From Thiosulfatimonas sediminis (lineage in GTDB: Bacteria > Pseudomonadota > Gammaproteobacteria > Thiomicrospirales > Thiomicrospiraceae): DNA of 64,000 bases. Positions 45,683 through 54,817 of the stretch are shown here, one piece after another (position 1 is the first letter of the stretch; every line of letters begins with the position of its first letter). Location of the stretch: NCBI RefSeq assembly GCF_011398355.1, contig NZ_AP021889.1, positions 1,302,001 through 1,366,000 of the forward strand, given 5' to 3'. Under the pieces are notes generated by a model. It was not told the DNA's origin and did no database searches. It saw only the letters and a program-made list of their open reading frames with translations. The position numbers and the translations under genes were made by a program.

Positions 45683-47035
45683 ATGGCTACGGAAAATGAA
45701 TTTTACTTGGTAAAGGCTGAAAATTCCGCTTTATTAGCGGAACTTCAGTTTGCGCGTTCTGAAATAAAGTATCTAAATAAGCGAATTGCTGAAACTGAAC
45801 AAAACTACTTGGATGAACGTTTGGTTCGAGCGAGTAAGGTTTCGTTCAATGATGAGTTGTTCAATAGTTTTTTTCATCAAGTAAATAGACCTTTTTTGAT
45901 CATCGATAGACTTGGGGCTGTAATTGAAAGAAACCCTTCTGCAGATAGTTTTTTCGATATTAGATCGAATTTAAATAAAATGAATCAAATTCATTCTCTT
46001 TTCGACTTAAATTCAAAAAAACAGTTCTCAATCTATTTCTATAATGTAAAGCAATCAGGTGAACAATCTGAAATTGGGCTAGCCAATGTAGATGGAAAAA
46101 TGTTTGTTTTGCATATTCACCCTATTGACCTGCCAGATTATGCAAATCATGGATTATCTGAATTATATGCGGTTATCGTGGTTCCTTTTGAATCATCTGT
46201 CAATAACTTCCAAATGTCTGAGTTGCTTGTTTCTGCGATTGATCAATTACAGCAGGGCGTTCTTATCGCGAATGAAGAGGATATTATTATCCGAGGTAAT
46301 CAAGGACTTTCCGAAATTACTGGATACTCATCAAAAGAGATTATCGGGGAAAAAACAAGCATACTTTCATCTGACCGCCACCCTCGAGATTTTTATCACT
46401 CCCTGAAAGACTCTGTCAATATCAAAGGTTATTGGGAAGGAGAGGTTTGGCATAAAGCTAAATCAGGGCGTGTTTATTTGGAGCGGTTACAAGTTTCTCG
46501 TTTTTTTGATGAACTATCCCATCAACATTTTTACATTCACATTTTTGAGGATATTACCCTCAAGAAGCAGGAAGCTGAGAGAGAAGAAAAGCGTTCAGTT
46601 TTTGATTCAGTTACAAATCTTCCGAATGAAAGATCTTTTAATTGTTATTTGGATAACATTCTGTATCGTGCATCTATGTCAAAGCAATCTTTTGCTGTAC
46701 TCTCAATAGAGTTTGATAAGCTTCAAAACATTAGCAATGATTTTGGATTGTATTATCGAGATATAGTATTACAGCATGCTGCACAGCGTATAGTGTCGTC
46801 TGTTTGCTATTCAGATTATGTTGCCAGAATCGATGTCGGAACTTTCATGGTTGTGTTGTCTGGCCTTAAATTGAAAAGTGATTTGCAGCTTGCAGTCGAC
46901 AAACTTTGTAAACAGTTGCAAGCGCCCTTTATCATTAATGATCAATCCTATTCACTGGTATTTTCTATCGGAAGCGGCGTATTTCCAGATGACGGTGACA
47001 GAGCAGATGCATTGTTGCAGAAAACAAAAGCATAA
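45683..47035 (+). CDS. PAS-domain protein with degenerate GGDEF domain
   Basis: The 450-residue protein begins with a coiled coil (about 5-55), followed by a divergent PAS (about 65-170), a clear PAS/PAC (about 185-300: ANEEDIIIRGNQGLSEITGY, EVWHKAKSGRVYLER) and a GGDEF-type domain (about 305-450, DSVTNLPNERSF). The diguanylate cyclase signature is replaced by RIDVGTFMVVL, so catalysis is unlikely. It may bind c-di-GMP or GTP, or only dimerise. No EAL domain follows. It is co-transcribed with the CheB-CheR gene. Confidence 0.85.
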   Translation: MATENEFYLVKAENSALLAELQFARSEIKYLNKRIAETEQNYLDERLVRASKVSFNDELFNSFFHQVNRPFLIIDRLGAVIERNPSADSFFDIRSNLNKMNQIHSLFDLNSKKQFSIYFYNVKQSGEQSEIGLANVDGKMFVLHIHPIDLPDYANHGLSELYAVIVVPFESSVNNFQMSELLVSAIDQLQQGVLIANEEDIIIRGNQGLSEITGYSSKEIIGEKTSILSSDRHPRDFYHSLKDSVNIKGYWEGEVWHKAKSGRVYLERLQVSRFFDELSHQHFYIHIFEDITLKKQEAEREEKRSVFDSVTNLPNERSFNCYLDNILYRASMSKQSFAVLSIEFDKLQNISNDFGLYYRDIVLQHAAQRIVSSVCYSDYVARIDVGTFMVVLSGLKLKSDLQLAVDKLCKQLQAPFIINDQSYSLVFSIGSGVFPDDGDRADALLQKTKA

Positions 47036-47053
47036 GCATTGATGAGAAAATGA

Positions 47054-47096
47054 AAAAGGCGTTAGAGTTTGTCGCTCTAACGCCTTTTGTTTTTTG
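47054..47096. terminator. Bidirectional terminator between convergent genes
   Basis: AAAAGGCGTTAGAG pairs exactly with CTCTAACGCCTTTT around a 7-base loop, followed by a T-rich run. It ends the signalling cluster and the mfd-csiV transcript. Confidence 0.92.
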
Positions 47097-47111
47097 ACGA
47101 TAAGACTCTCG

Positions 47112-47771
47112 TTACAATTTATCTATTTTGACCAGTGCGCCGAATAGCGGGTGGTCGAAGTAGTGCAGTTCGCCGCTGTCGGCTTTGCGTTTTTCTTGCA
47201 GTTTGAAGCGCCAAGTGTCGGGTAGGTAGATGGCTTGTATACCGAGTTTTTCCGCTAGGGCTTCGCGTACTTGGCTAGGAATGCGGCGCTCGAGTTCTAA
47301 ATCCAGCTCGATATGCGAGAACTTGGTTTTATAGACTTTAACTGTGCCGATTAAGCTACTGGAGGCGTTGCTCTGTTCGATTGAGACCTTTGGGGATTTG
47401 CTGCTGTTGTAGGCAAATTGTGTCCAAGCTTCATGAAGAATAGGGCGGTAACCTTTGCCCAAACGCTGCACCACGCTCGTAAGCGAAGTGTTGCTGGCTT
47501 TAATGTACAGCGGTTTTTGATTTTGATTGAGGTAAGAGGTGCTATTGCCGAAATCCATTGTACTGCTCAGCTCCGGCCAGTTTTCTTCTGTCCAGCCTTT
47601 AAGCGCCAATTGTTCAAAAACAATCACTTCAACCTTATAACGCGGTAATGGTTCTGCTGCCTGGGCGTGGCTTAGCAACAAGGTTAAGGCCGCGAAGGCG
47701 AGCAAAAAGCGTTTTAACGTCGAGGTTAAACGGCGAAAGACAAGCGGTGAGGAGAGGCGTTTAAAATCCAT
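47112..47771 (-). CDS. csiV: CsiV-like peptidoglycan-associated protein
   Basis: This 219-residue protein has a signal peptide with core LLAFAALTLLLSHAQA. The mature part begins LPRYKVEVIVFEQLALKGW with a tryptophan-rich stretch, and has VQRLGKGYRPILHEAWTQ and SHIELDLELERRI. This matches CsiV, a periplasmic protein that binds peptidoglycan and is commonly encoded next to mfd. In Vibrio it controls the murein response to D-amino acids. It lies 24 bases downstream of mfd. Its role in this species is inferred. Confidence 0.85.
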   Translation of the reverse strand: MDFKRLSSPLVFRRLTSTLKRFLLAFAALTLLLSHAQAAEPLPRYKVEVIVFEQLALKGWTEENWPELSSTMDFGNSTSYLNQNQKPLYIKASNTSLTSVVQRLGKGYRPILHEAWTQFAYNSSKSPKVSIEQSNASSSLIGTVKVYKTKFSHIELDLELERRIPSQVREALAEKLGIQAIYLPDTWRFKLQEKRKADSGELHYFDHPLFGALVKIDKL

Positions 47772-47795
47772 TGCGGCGTTCCGTTGTGTAGTAAG

Positions 47796-50700
47796 TTAAG
47801 CGGTTGGACGAATCATTTTGACTAATAACTCAATAGCCGTTTGACGCTGTTCCAGCAAAGGCATTGTATCGAAAATTTTAATCTCGTTTTGTCCTTTCAT
47901 CTGGTAGCGTTTAGGGTTTTGTTGCAGCAGTAAAATGGTTTTTGCCATGTCGATATTCGGTTGTGCACCAAACACCACGCGAATCATCGCTTCGGAAGCA
48001 TCAACTTTTAATACGTCAATCGTTTCAACCGTCAATTTGACTTCGGCGGCCATAAACAAGTTTTTCACCGCTTGCGGAAGCAGTCCAAAACGGTCAATCA
48101 TTTCGATTTCCAGATCACGGAGTGCTTCTTTATTTTGAGCGGTAGCAATGCGTTTGTACAAGACTAAGCGGCTGTGCACATCCGGTAGGTAATCTTCTGG
48201 AATCAATGCGGGTTCGCCCAAATCGACTTCGCAACCGTGGTGCAGTTGGGTATTGAGTTCCGGTTGTTTGCCTGATTTGAGCGCTTTAACGGCACGTTCT
48301 AAAATTTCGCTGTAGAGGCCAAACCCAATCTCTTGGATCTGCCCTGACTGACCGTCGCCAAGCAGTTCGCCGGCACCGCGAATCTCCAAGTCATGACTGG
48401 CGAGCATAAAGCCGGCCCCCAAGGTGTTGTGTTTGGCGATGGCGCTGAGACGTTTTTCGGCGTCTCGAGTCATCGCCGCCTTGTCGCCGGTAAACAGGTA
48501 GGCGTAAGCTTTATGATGTGAACGACCGACTCGCCCACGCAGTTGGTGCAGTTGCGCCAAACCAAATTTGTCGGCACGATGTATCAAAATGGTATTGGCG
48601 GTTGGAATATCAATCCCGGTTTCGATAATGGTGGTGCAAACTAATATATTAAAACGGCGGTGATAGAAGTCTTCCATTACCGATTCGAGTTGCCGTTCGT
48701 TCATCTGGCCGTGCGCAAAAGTGACTTTGGCTTCGGGAATTAGGGCTTGCATTTGTTCGACCATGCGCTCGATTCGGTCTACATGGTTATACAGCAAGTA
48801 AACTTGACCACCACGGCGAATTTCACGCAGACAAGCTTCGCGTACGGTTTCTTCGTTCCATTGCTGGACAAAGGTTTGTATCGCGAGGCGTTTTGCTGGT
48901 GCAGTGGCAATAATCGACAGGTCGCGTAAATCGTTCATCGCCATATTTAGGGTTCGTGGAATTGGGGTTGCGGTCATGGTCAGAACATCGACTTCGGCGC
49001 GGACTTTTTTCAATTGTTCTTTCTGGCGGACGCCAAAACGGTGTTCTTCGTCGATGATGATCAAGCCGAGCTGTTGGTAGGAAACGTCTTTTTGAATCAG
49101 TTTATGGGTGCCGATGATAATGTCGATTTTGCCGGCGGCCAAATCATTCAAAATCACTTTGTGCTGTGCGGCGCTTTGAAAACGCGATAAGACTTCAACG
49201 CGCAGTGGCCAATCGGCAAAACGGTTGCGGAAGTTTTCAAAATGCTGTTGCGCCAATAGGGTGGTGGGTACCAGCATTGCGACCTGTTTGCCACTGTGGG
49301 CGGCGATAAAAGCGGCGCGCATTGCTACTTCGGTTTTACCAAAACCAACATCACCGCACACCAGGCGATCCATCGGTTTATCGGAACGCATATCGGCTAA
49401 CACCGATTCGATGGCGATATATTGGTCTGGGGTTTCTTCGAATGGAAAGCTGGCCGCAAAACGGGCATAGGCTTCTTCATCGGTAGCAAAAGCCGATCCT
49501 TTGCGTGCGGCACGCTGTGCATAAATATCCAGCAGTTCGGCGGCGACATCATGCGCTTTTTGTGCAGCTTTTTGTTTGGCTTTTTCCCATTTGTCGGTGC
49601 CTAGCTGGTGCAATGGCGCACTTTCTGGGGTTGCGCCGGTATAGCGACTGATTAGGTGCAACGAGCTGACTGGGACATACAGCATGGCTTGTTTGGCGTA
49701 TTCGATTTTTAAAAACTCATGCACCGTGCCGCGAATGTCCATGGTTTCTAGTCCCAGAAAGCGACCGACGCCATGGTCGATATGCACAATCGGGCTGCCG
49801 ATTTCCAGTTCAACTAAATTGGCGACGGCGGCGGTAAAATCTTGGTGGCGACTTTTACGACGGCGGCGCTGTTGGACGCTTTGTCCAAAAATATCGGCTT
49901 CGGTGATGATGCAGAGGTTATCTAACCACAGTGAGTTTTCAATCGGGCCAACGAGAATCGCCGCATCTCGCGAGTTTGCTTGCTCTTGCCAAGCGCATAA
50001 TTCTGCCCAGTTGTGGCATAGCGTTGGGTTAGCAAACCTTTTTTGTGAAAGGTGTTTGCTTAACACGGTTAGCAGTGTTTCTCGCCGTCCGGTGGATTCG
50101 GCGCAAAAAACAATCGGTTGCTTCATCGTATCCAAAAAGCCATTGAGTTTTGCGAGTGGGTATTCGCTCGCGCTTTCAATGCTTAAGTCCGGCAGAGTGT
50201 GTGCATTGAATTTATGGGTGATTTTGGCTTGATGATTGGTGGGTGCGATGCTGATACGGTGGCGCGTTTTGAGCACACTCATAATCACCTCGTCAGCCAA
50301 TAGGAGGTCTTGCGGTTGAATTACCGGAAAATCGCTGTTGTATTGCGCGATTTGATAACGTTCTTGATAGTCTTTGCGGTTTTTCTCGAGTGCTGGCTCT
50401 AAATTATCAAAATCAATAAACAACGTTTTTTCGGGCAGGTAGTCAAACAAAGTGGCGGTTTCTGAGTGAAAAAACGGCAGGTAATATTCTAAGCCGCCAA
50501 CCGACTCTCCCTGACTGACCTGTTTATACAGTTGGCTTTGGTGCGCGTCCATGCCGAAATAGCGGCGGAAGTTCTGTTTAAAAAGGTCTATTCCGGCGGG
50601 GTTTACGTTAAACTCTCTGGCCGGTAAAAGTTCGATTTGCTCGATGGTTTCAATCGTCAATTGGTTCTCTGGATCAAAACTGCGAATGGATTCGATTTCG

Positions 50701-51278
50701 TCATCAAACAGGTCTAAACGAAACGGCTTTTTTGAGCCCATCGGGAAGAGGTCAATAATCCCACCGCGCACCGCATAGTCGCCATGCTCTAGTACCGTAC
50801 TGACGCGCTGATAGCCGGAGAGGGTGAGTTGTTCGATCAGTTGTTCGGGATGAATTAGGTCGCCGGTTTTAAACAGAAAGGTAAATTGTGCCAGATAGTT
50901 TTTAGGAATGACTTTTTGCGCTAAGAGTGCTGCAGGAATCACCAAAATACCGCTGGTGCAGTGCGGCAGTCGATACAGTGTTTTTAGACGTTCGGAAATC
51001 AAATCCTGATGCGGCGAAAACGGGTCGTACGGTAAAGTCTCCCATTCTGGAAAACTTAATAAGGTCGTATTTTGTTCGGCACTGAAAAAGGCAATCTGTT
51101 GTTGTAGCTGATTGGCTTGTTGCGAATCGCCGGTCAGCACCACGCAAAAAGGGTGTTGCTGTTGCAGTTGGCTAATGAAAAGCGCGGCGCTTGAGAGATT
51201 GCAAGGCGTTGTGCGCGAACGGTGGCCACTGAGCGGAAAGTCGCCAAGTGGGAAATACGGAATTTTGAGAACGGCCAT
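47796..51278 (-). CDS. mfd: Transcription-repair coupling factor Mfd
   Basis: The 1160-residue ATPase displaces stalled RNA polymerase and recruits UvrA. It has the UvrB-like N-terminal domain (LPYDPFSPHQDLISERL), the RNA polymerase-interacting region (GSPIVHIDHGVGRFLGLETM near residues 480-500) and the RecG-like motor. Motor motifs include VCGDVGFGKTEVAM, LIIIDEEHRFGVRQKE, TMTATPIPRTL and LRGRVGRS. The C-terminal autoinhibitory TRCF domain is complete. It is slightly longer than E. coli Mfd. csiV follows it. Confidence 0.97.
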   Translation of the reverse strand: MAVLKIPYFPLGDFPLSGHRSRTTPCNLSSAALFISQLQQQHPFCVVLTGDSQQANQLQQQIAFFSAEQNTTLLSFPEWETLPYDPFSPHQDLISERLKTLYRLPHCTSGILVIPAALLAQKVIPKNYLAQFTFLFKTGDLIHPEQLIEQLTLSGYQRVSTVLEHGDYAVRGGIIDLFPMGSKKPFRLDLFDDEIESIRSFDPENQLTIETIEQIELLPAREFNVNPAGIDLFKQNFRRYFGMDAHQSQLYKQVSQGESVGGLEYYLPFFHSETATLFDYLPEKTLFIDFDNLEPALEKNRKDYQERYQIAQYNSDFPVIQPQDLLLADEVIMSVLKTRHRISIAPTNHQAKITHKFNAHTLPDLSIESASEYPLAKLNGFLDTMKQPIVFCAESTGRRETLLTVLSKHLSQKRFANPTLCHNWAELCAWQEQANSRDAAILVGPIENSLWLDNLCIITEADIFGQSVQQRRRRKSRHQDFTAAVANLVELEIGSPIVHIDHGVGRFLGLETMDIRGTVHEFLKIEYAKQAMLYVPVSSLHLISRYTGATPESAPLHQLGTDKWEKAKQKAAQKAHDVAAELLDIYAQRAARKGSAFATDEEAYARFAASFPFEETPDQYIAIESVLADMRSDKPMDRLVCGDVGFGKTEVAMRAAFIAAHSGKQVAMLVPTTLLAQQHFENFRNRFADWPLRVEVLSRFQSAAQHKVILNDLAAGKIDIIIGTHKLIQKDVSYQQLGLIIIDEEHRFGVRQKEQLKKVRAEVDVLTMTATPIPRTLNMAMNDLRDLSIIATAPAKRLAIQTFVQQWNEETVREACLREIRRGGQVYLLYNHVDRIERMVEQMQALIPEAKVTFAHGQMNERQLESVMEDFYHRRFNILVCTTIIETGIDIPTANTILIHRADKFGLAQLHQLRGRVGRSHHKAYAYLFTGDKAAMTRDAEKRLSAIAKHNTLGAGFMLASHDLEIRGAGELLGDGQSGQIQEIGFGLYSEILERAVKALKSGKQPELNTQLHHGCEVDLGEPALIPEDYLPDVHSRLVLYKRIATAQNKEALRDLEIEMIDRFGLLPQAVKNLFMAAEVKLTVETIDVLKVDASEAMIRVVFGAQPNIDMAKTILLLQQNPKRYQMKGQNEIKIFDTMPLLEQRQTAIELLVKMIRPTA

Positions 51279-51417
51279 AAGTTTTGTTGTGTTTACTTTA
51301 ACTTACCAAAAATATGTGGCCTATTTTAAACCACTGCATCGTGCTTAGGGAGTGAATCTGGCATTATTCGTGATGCAAATGGTCAACAAAGCATGCTTAA
51401 AGAGGAAAATAAAACCG

Positions 51418-52650
51418 ATGAATAATTGGGCATTTAATTGGGTGCAAATTTTGGCACACAACAAAAAAGCGCTGTCTTGGCGTCTTGGGTTAATTTGGTT
51501 AGTTCTGTCTTACGGACTTTTGGATTTTGCTTGGACAAGTGTGACACCGATTATCGCTGCGCTGCTCTTAGCCACCGTTTTAATGAGCCTTGTCCTTGGA
51601 TGGATGGCGGATTCTTATAAAACCGCCGCGCTGCAGTTTGCGTTAAGTTGGCTTATTTTATGGGGGATATTTGCCGCTTTAGGTTGGCTGGGGTTGGCGC
51701 TTAACGAACAAGGGTTGTTGGCGTTATTGGTGGTGGTGACAATGTTTTCCGCCAATTTAATTCATCTGTTAAGCACCGTTCTTAGAGAAATGGCGCGCGG
51801 TCTTTATCAGTTTGATGCGGTCGCAGAGGCTTTGAAATTAAACTTCACACCGATTTTTTTATCCAATTTAACCACTTCGTTGGGATTTGTGTTTGCCGCT
51901 TGGTTGCATCCCGATTTTAGCCAGATGGCGTGGATTGTAACGCTCGGTGCACTGTTAAGTTTGATTTTGAGTATAAGCTTGTTTCCTTTGATTTTATTGA
52001 CATTTTTTTTAGAGTTTCGGGTTGGTAACAGTCGCGATCGCAATGCGTTTCGCGGCTGGATTGAGTGGTTAAAACAGCATCGCTATCTGCGTAAATACTT
52101 ATTAGGGTTTAGCCTTTTGCTAACCGCTGTTTTAGGTTGGTATTATCAAAATGTGTTGCTGAATGCCCAGTTGTTAACCATGCTCGGGTTATTTGCTGCT
52201 TTATTTATGCTGTATTGGCGTTCGATTAAAATGGTGTTATTTACTTTGTGGCTGACGCTGTTGGCGTGGTTACTGGGCATTGCATTGCAGAGTTTTTTGA
52301 TGGCACTTTGGCCGACATTTTGGGGACTCGGTTTTGATGCCGAATGGCTGCCGGTGTTATTGATGCTTAGCCTCGGCGTGATTATTGATGATGTGGTGCA
52401 TTTCTTCAGTCGCTATCAACGCGCACAGTTGACGATGTTTGCTAAAGGATTTGATGCGGTTGCATTTGCAATGGCCAGCGTGGCAAGACCAATTTGGATG
52501 AGTTCTTGGTTGTTGTTGGTCGCTATGCTGGTTTTGCTCAGTGCGCAGAGTGCGTTGGTGGTTGCGGCGGCGGCGTTACTCATGATGGCGATTATTATTG
52601 TGACCATCATGGTGCTGGTTTGGTTGCCCTTGTTACTGGTCGGTGACTAG
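51418..52650 (+). CDS. MMPL/RND-like membrane protein lacking porter domains
   Basis: This 410-residue protein has about twelve hydrophobic helices in two related halves. Each half has a family-like helix (MFSANLIHLLSTVLREM, LGVIIDDVVHFFSRYQRAQ) followed by FDAV and a run of Ser/Ala-rich helices. The second matches the GxxxDDxxHxxxRY motif of MMPL/RND exporters with its proton-relay Asp pair. The large periplasmic loops after the first helix of each half are absent. The start is uncertain: ATG 51418 has AGAGGA upstream; GTG 51352 is possible. The stop codon lies in the end of a repeat element. Confidence 0.7.
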   Translation: MNNWAFNWVQILAHNKKALSWRLGLIWLVLSYGLLDFAWTSVTPIIAALLLATVLMSLVLGWMADSYKTAALQFALSWLILWGIFAALGWLGLALNEQGLLALLVVVTMFSANLIHLLSTVLREMARGLYQFDAVAEALKLNFTPIFLSNLTTSLGFVFAAWLHPDFSQMAWIVTLGALLSLILSISLFPLILLTFFLEFRVGNSRDRNAFRGWIEWLKQHRYLRKYLLGFSLLLTAVLGWYYQNVLLNAQLLTMLGLFAALFMLYWRSIKMVLFTLWLTLLAWLLGIALQSFLMALWPTFWGLGFDAEWLPVLLMLSLGVIIDDVVHFFSRYQRAQLTMFAKGFDAVAFAMASVARPIWMSSWLLLVAMLVLLSAQSALVVAAAALLMMAIIIVTIMVLVWLPLLLVGD

Positions 52651-52877
52651 GCAGACACCGAATAAAGCCAAATGGCTTTAGACACAGAGCAATTTGGCTG
52701 AGCAAGGCGGTTGTTTGCATTCCTGTTTAGACTCGGGCAAAAATAAGCAACACAGTGCCGTCGCATTTTTCTATCCCTTTCATCCATAGCTTTGGCTATG
52801 GATTTGCAAGCGAGCCTAGAATTTGCGCCTTGTAAGACCTCGCTGGTCCTAATGGAACTTATTTTGTGTCTTCCTAG
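52647..52877 (-). repeat. Full-length copy of the dispersed inverted-repeat family
   Basis: The 231-bp element is bounded by CTAG on both sides. The left end is CTAGGCAGACACCGAATAA and the reverse of the right end is CTAGGAAGACACAAAATAA, 16 of 19 bases alike. The interior carries GCAAACAACCGCCTTGCTCA (reverse strand) shared with the copies at 56040 and 60899, and a hairpin CCATAGC/GCTATGG. The left CTAG supplies the stop codon TAG of the upstream membrane-protein gene. Confidence 0.7.
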
Positions 52878-53175
52878 AGTAAATTGGTTTTTACTGATAA
52901 TTTTTTGGTTATGCTTCGATACAAAAAATAATTTTAGAATTATGTAAGTTATTAATAATATGTATAGGCTTGCTAATAAAATTTATTTCTATTCTAATAA
53001 GCCAGGTTTATCAAGGATACAAAATTTTTATTTTCATTTTTAGGTTGATTGCGGCAGTATCTCACTACTGTTTTGTATGCCTATAAGGTTATAAAAATAT
53101 CTTGGGTAAGCTGATAAGTCAGAGTTATAGATAAATAGAAAGGGCTGTAAAGCTCTTTGAATAAATGAGGTGAAC
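52878..53175. other. AT-rich region upstream of the sulfide oxidase gene
   Basis: This stretch is strongly AT-rich, with TTATTAATAATATGTATAGG and similar tracts, and leads to the ribosome site GAGGTG. It presumably contains the sulfide:quinone oxidoreductase promoter and its control sites. No small gene is seen. Confidence 0.4.
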
Positions 53176-54492
53176 ATGGCAACAGTTGTTGTAGTTGGGT
53201 CCAGTACTGGTGGGTTACCAATGTCTTACGATATTCGTAAACATCTTGATAAAGGTCACACAATTAAAGTCGTCAACGCGACCGATGAATTCAATTTTGT
53301 CCCGTCAAACCCTTGGGTTGCGGTAGGCTGGCGTAAACCGGAAGATATCTCTTTCAAACTTGAGCCACATTTAACGCGTAAAGGCATTGAGTTTTATCAC
53401 CAAACTTGTACTGGTTTGGATGCCGAAAATAACCGCATCACCTTAGATGACGGCACGAGTATGGACTATGATTACTTAATCTTATCGACTGGTCCGGCTT
53501 TGGCATTTGATGAAGTGGAGGGATTTGGTCCTAAGAGTCACGGCGGAAACACCGTGTCAGTCTGCACTACACCACACGCTAGCGAAGCTTATGAGCAGTG
53601 GGAAGCGTTTTGTAAAGATCCGGGGCCGATTATTGTTGGCGCGGTACAAGGTGCATCTTGTTTTGGTCCGGCCTACGAGTTTGCCATGATCATGGAAACC
53701 GATTTACGTAAGCGCAAGCTACGTAGTAAAGTCCCAATGACTTTTGTGACAGCCGAACCTTATATCGGTCACCTAGGTTTAGGTGGTGTCGGAGATTCTA
53801 AGGGTTTGATGGAATCTGAGCTGCGTAATCGCCATATTAACTGGATCTGTAACGCCAAAACGACCAAGATTGAAGAAGGCACAATGTATGTCGATGAGCA
53901 CGATATGCACGGTAATGTGATTAAACAGCACCAACTGCCTTTTAAGTATTCAATGATGTTGCCTGCATTTAAAGGTTCAAAATTCTTATGTGAATTAGTC
54001 GATGCTGACCCAGCTAAAATGGGCGGGCCTTTAGTTAATCCGCGTGGTTTTGTTAAGGTAGATCAGTTCAGCCGTAATCCAACTTTTAAGAACATCTACG
54101 CTCTGGGTGTCGGGATTGCGATTCCGCCGGTCGATACAACCTGTCCAGTCCCTTGTGGTACGCCAAAAACTGGTTTGATGATTGAATCTATGGTGACGGC
54201 CATCTGCCATAACATCGAAGCCGAACTGAATGGTAAAGAGCCACATGAAGAACCGACCTGGAACACCGTTTGTCTAGCGGATATGGGCGATTCCGGTGCC
54301 GCGTTTGTCGCATTGCCGCAGATTCCTCCACGTAATTTAACTTGGGCGAAAAAAGGTAAATGGGTTCATTTGGCAAAAATTGCGTTTGAAAAATACTTTA
54401 TCCGCAATATGAAAGCTGGTAATTCCGAGCCAATCTATCAAAAATATATTATGAAAATGCTGGGTATTACCCGTTTAAAATCAGATAAATAA
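53176..54492 (+). CDS. Sulfide:quinone oxidoreductase-like flavoprotein
   Basis: The 438-residue FAD enzyme oxidises sulfide and passes electrons to quinone at the membrane. It begins MATVVVVGSSTGGLPMSYDI (FAD loop), has NFVPSNPWVAVGWR, DYLILSTGPAL, the block VGAVQGASCFGPAYEFAMIM with one redox cysteine (about 160), and DTTCPVPCGTPKTGLMIES with the second. The family matches the larger SQR subgroups better than type I; I would lean to type VI or III but cannot fix it. C-terminal amphipathic helices likely touch the membrane. It stands alone, with a terminator after it. Confidence 0.88.
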   Translation: MATVVVVGSSTGGLPMSYDIRKHLDKGHTIKVVNATDEFNFVPSNPWVAVGWRKPEDISFKLEPHLTRKGIEFYHQTCTGLDAENNRITLDDGTSMDYDYLILSTGPALAFDEVEGFGPKSHGGNTVSVCTTPHASEAYEQWEAFCKDPGPIIVGAVQGASCFGPAYEFAMIMETDLRKRKLRSKVPMTFVTAEPYIGHLGLGGVGDSKGLMESELRNRHINWICNAKTTKIEEGTMYVDEHDMHGNVIKQHQLPFKYSMMLPAFKGSKFLCELVDADPAKMGGPLVNPRGFVKVDQFSRNPTFKNIYALGVGIAIPPVDTTCPVPCGTPKTGLMIESMVTAICHNIEAELNGKEPHEEPTWNTVCLADMGDSGAAFVALPQIPPRNLTWAKKGKWVHLAKIAFEKYFIRNMKAGNSEPIYQKYIMKMLGITRLKSDK

Positions 54493-54509
54493 GTCTGGTT
54501 GTTGATAAA

Positions 54510-54536
54510 GACCCGCTACGGCGGGTTTTTGTTTTT
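54510..54536 (+). terminator. Rho-independent terminator of the sulfide oxidase gene
   Basis: ACCCGC and GCGGGT pair around TACG, followed by TTTTTGTTTTT, 17 bases after the stop codon. Confidence 0.88.
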
Positions 54537-54728
54537 AATGGATTCGATATCGTCTTTATAGAAGACTTTACAATACGCCACAGATTCCATAATGTATCGC
54601 ATCACGGCTTGAGTGAACCGCGCTCAGTGGTTTTCGGGAGAGACAGAACGCCTCCGTATGGTATTGGGGCAGGCGATGAATTGCTGTTTTATCTATGTCG
54701 CTTTAGGATTTTAAGCAAAAATTTATGC
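54537..54728. other. Intergenic region between convergent genes
   Basis: Between the two terminators is a stretch containing GGGAGAGACAGAACGCC. This recalls the GAGACAGAAC end of the dispersed repeat, but the rest does not align. I see no gene here. Confidence 0.35.
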
Positions 54729-54763
54729 AAAAAAAACCGCTTAAAACAAGGTTCTAAGCGGCT
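54729..54763 (-). terminator. Rho-independent terminator of the carbonic anhydrase gene
   Basis: Read on the minus strand, CCGCTTAGAAC and GTTTTAAGCGG form an 11-position stem with one mismatch, followed by eight T residues. It lies about 55 bases after the carbonic anhydrase stop. Confidence 0.85.
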
Positions 54764-54817
54764 ATAGGCTAAAAAATTTAGCGGAGAATAAGGTTTTTAC
54801 TCTTGTTTAAACTTATC

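Noticed and set aside
46810-46870. Frameshift or damage as the cause of the missing GGDEF signature
   Set aside because: The frame is open and similar to family text on both sides of DVGTF, so the change looks like real divergence.
54580-54690. Possible further copy of the dispersed repeat (GAGAGACAGAACGCC)
   Set aside because: Only about ten bases match the element end; the rest does not align with any other copy.
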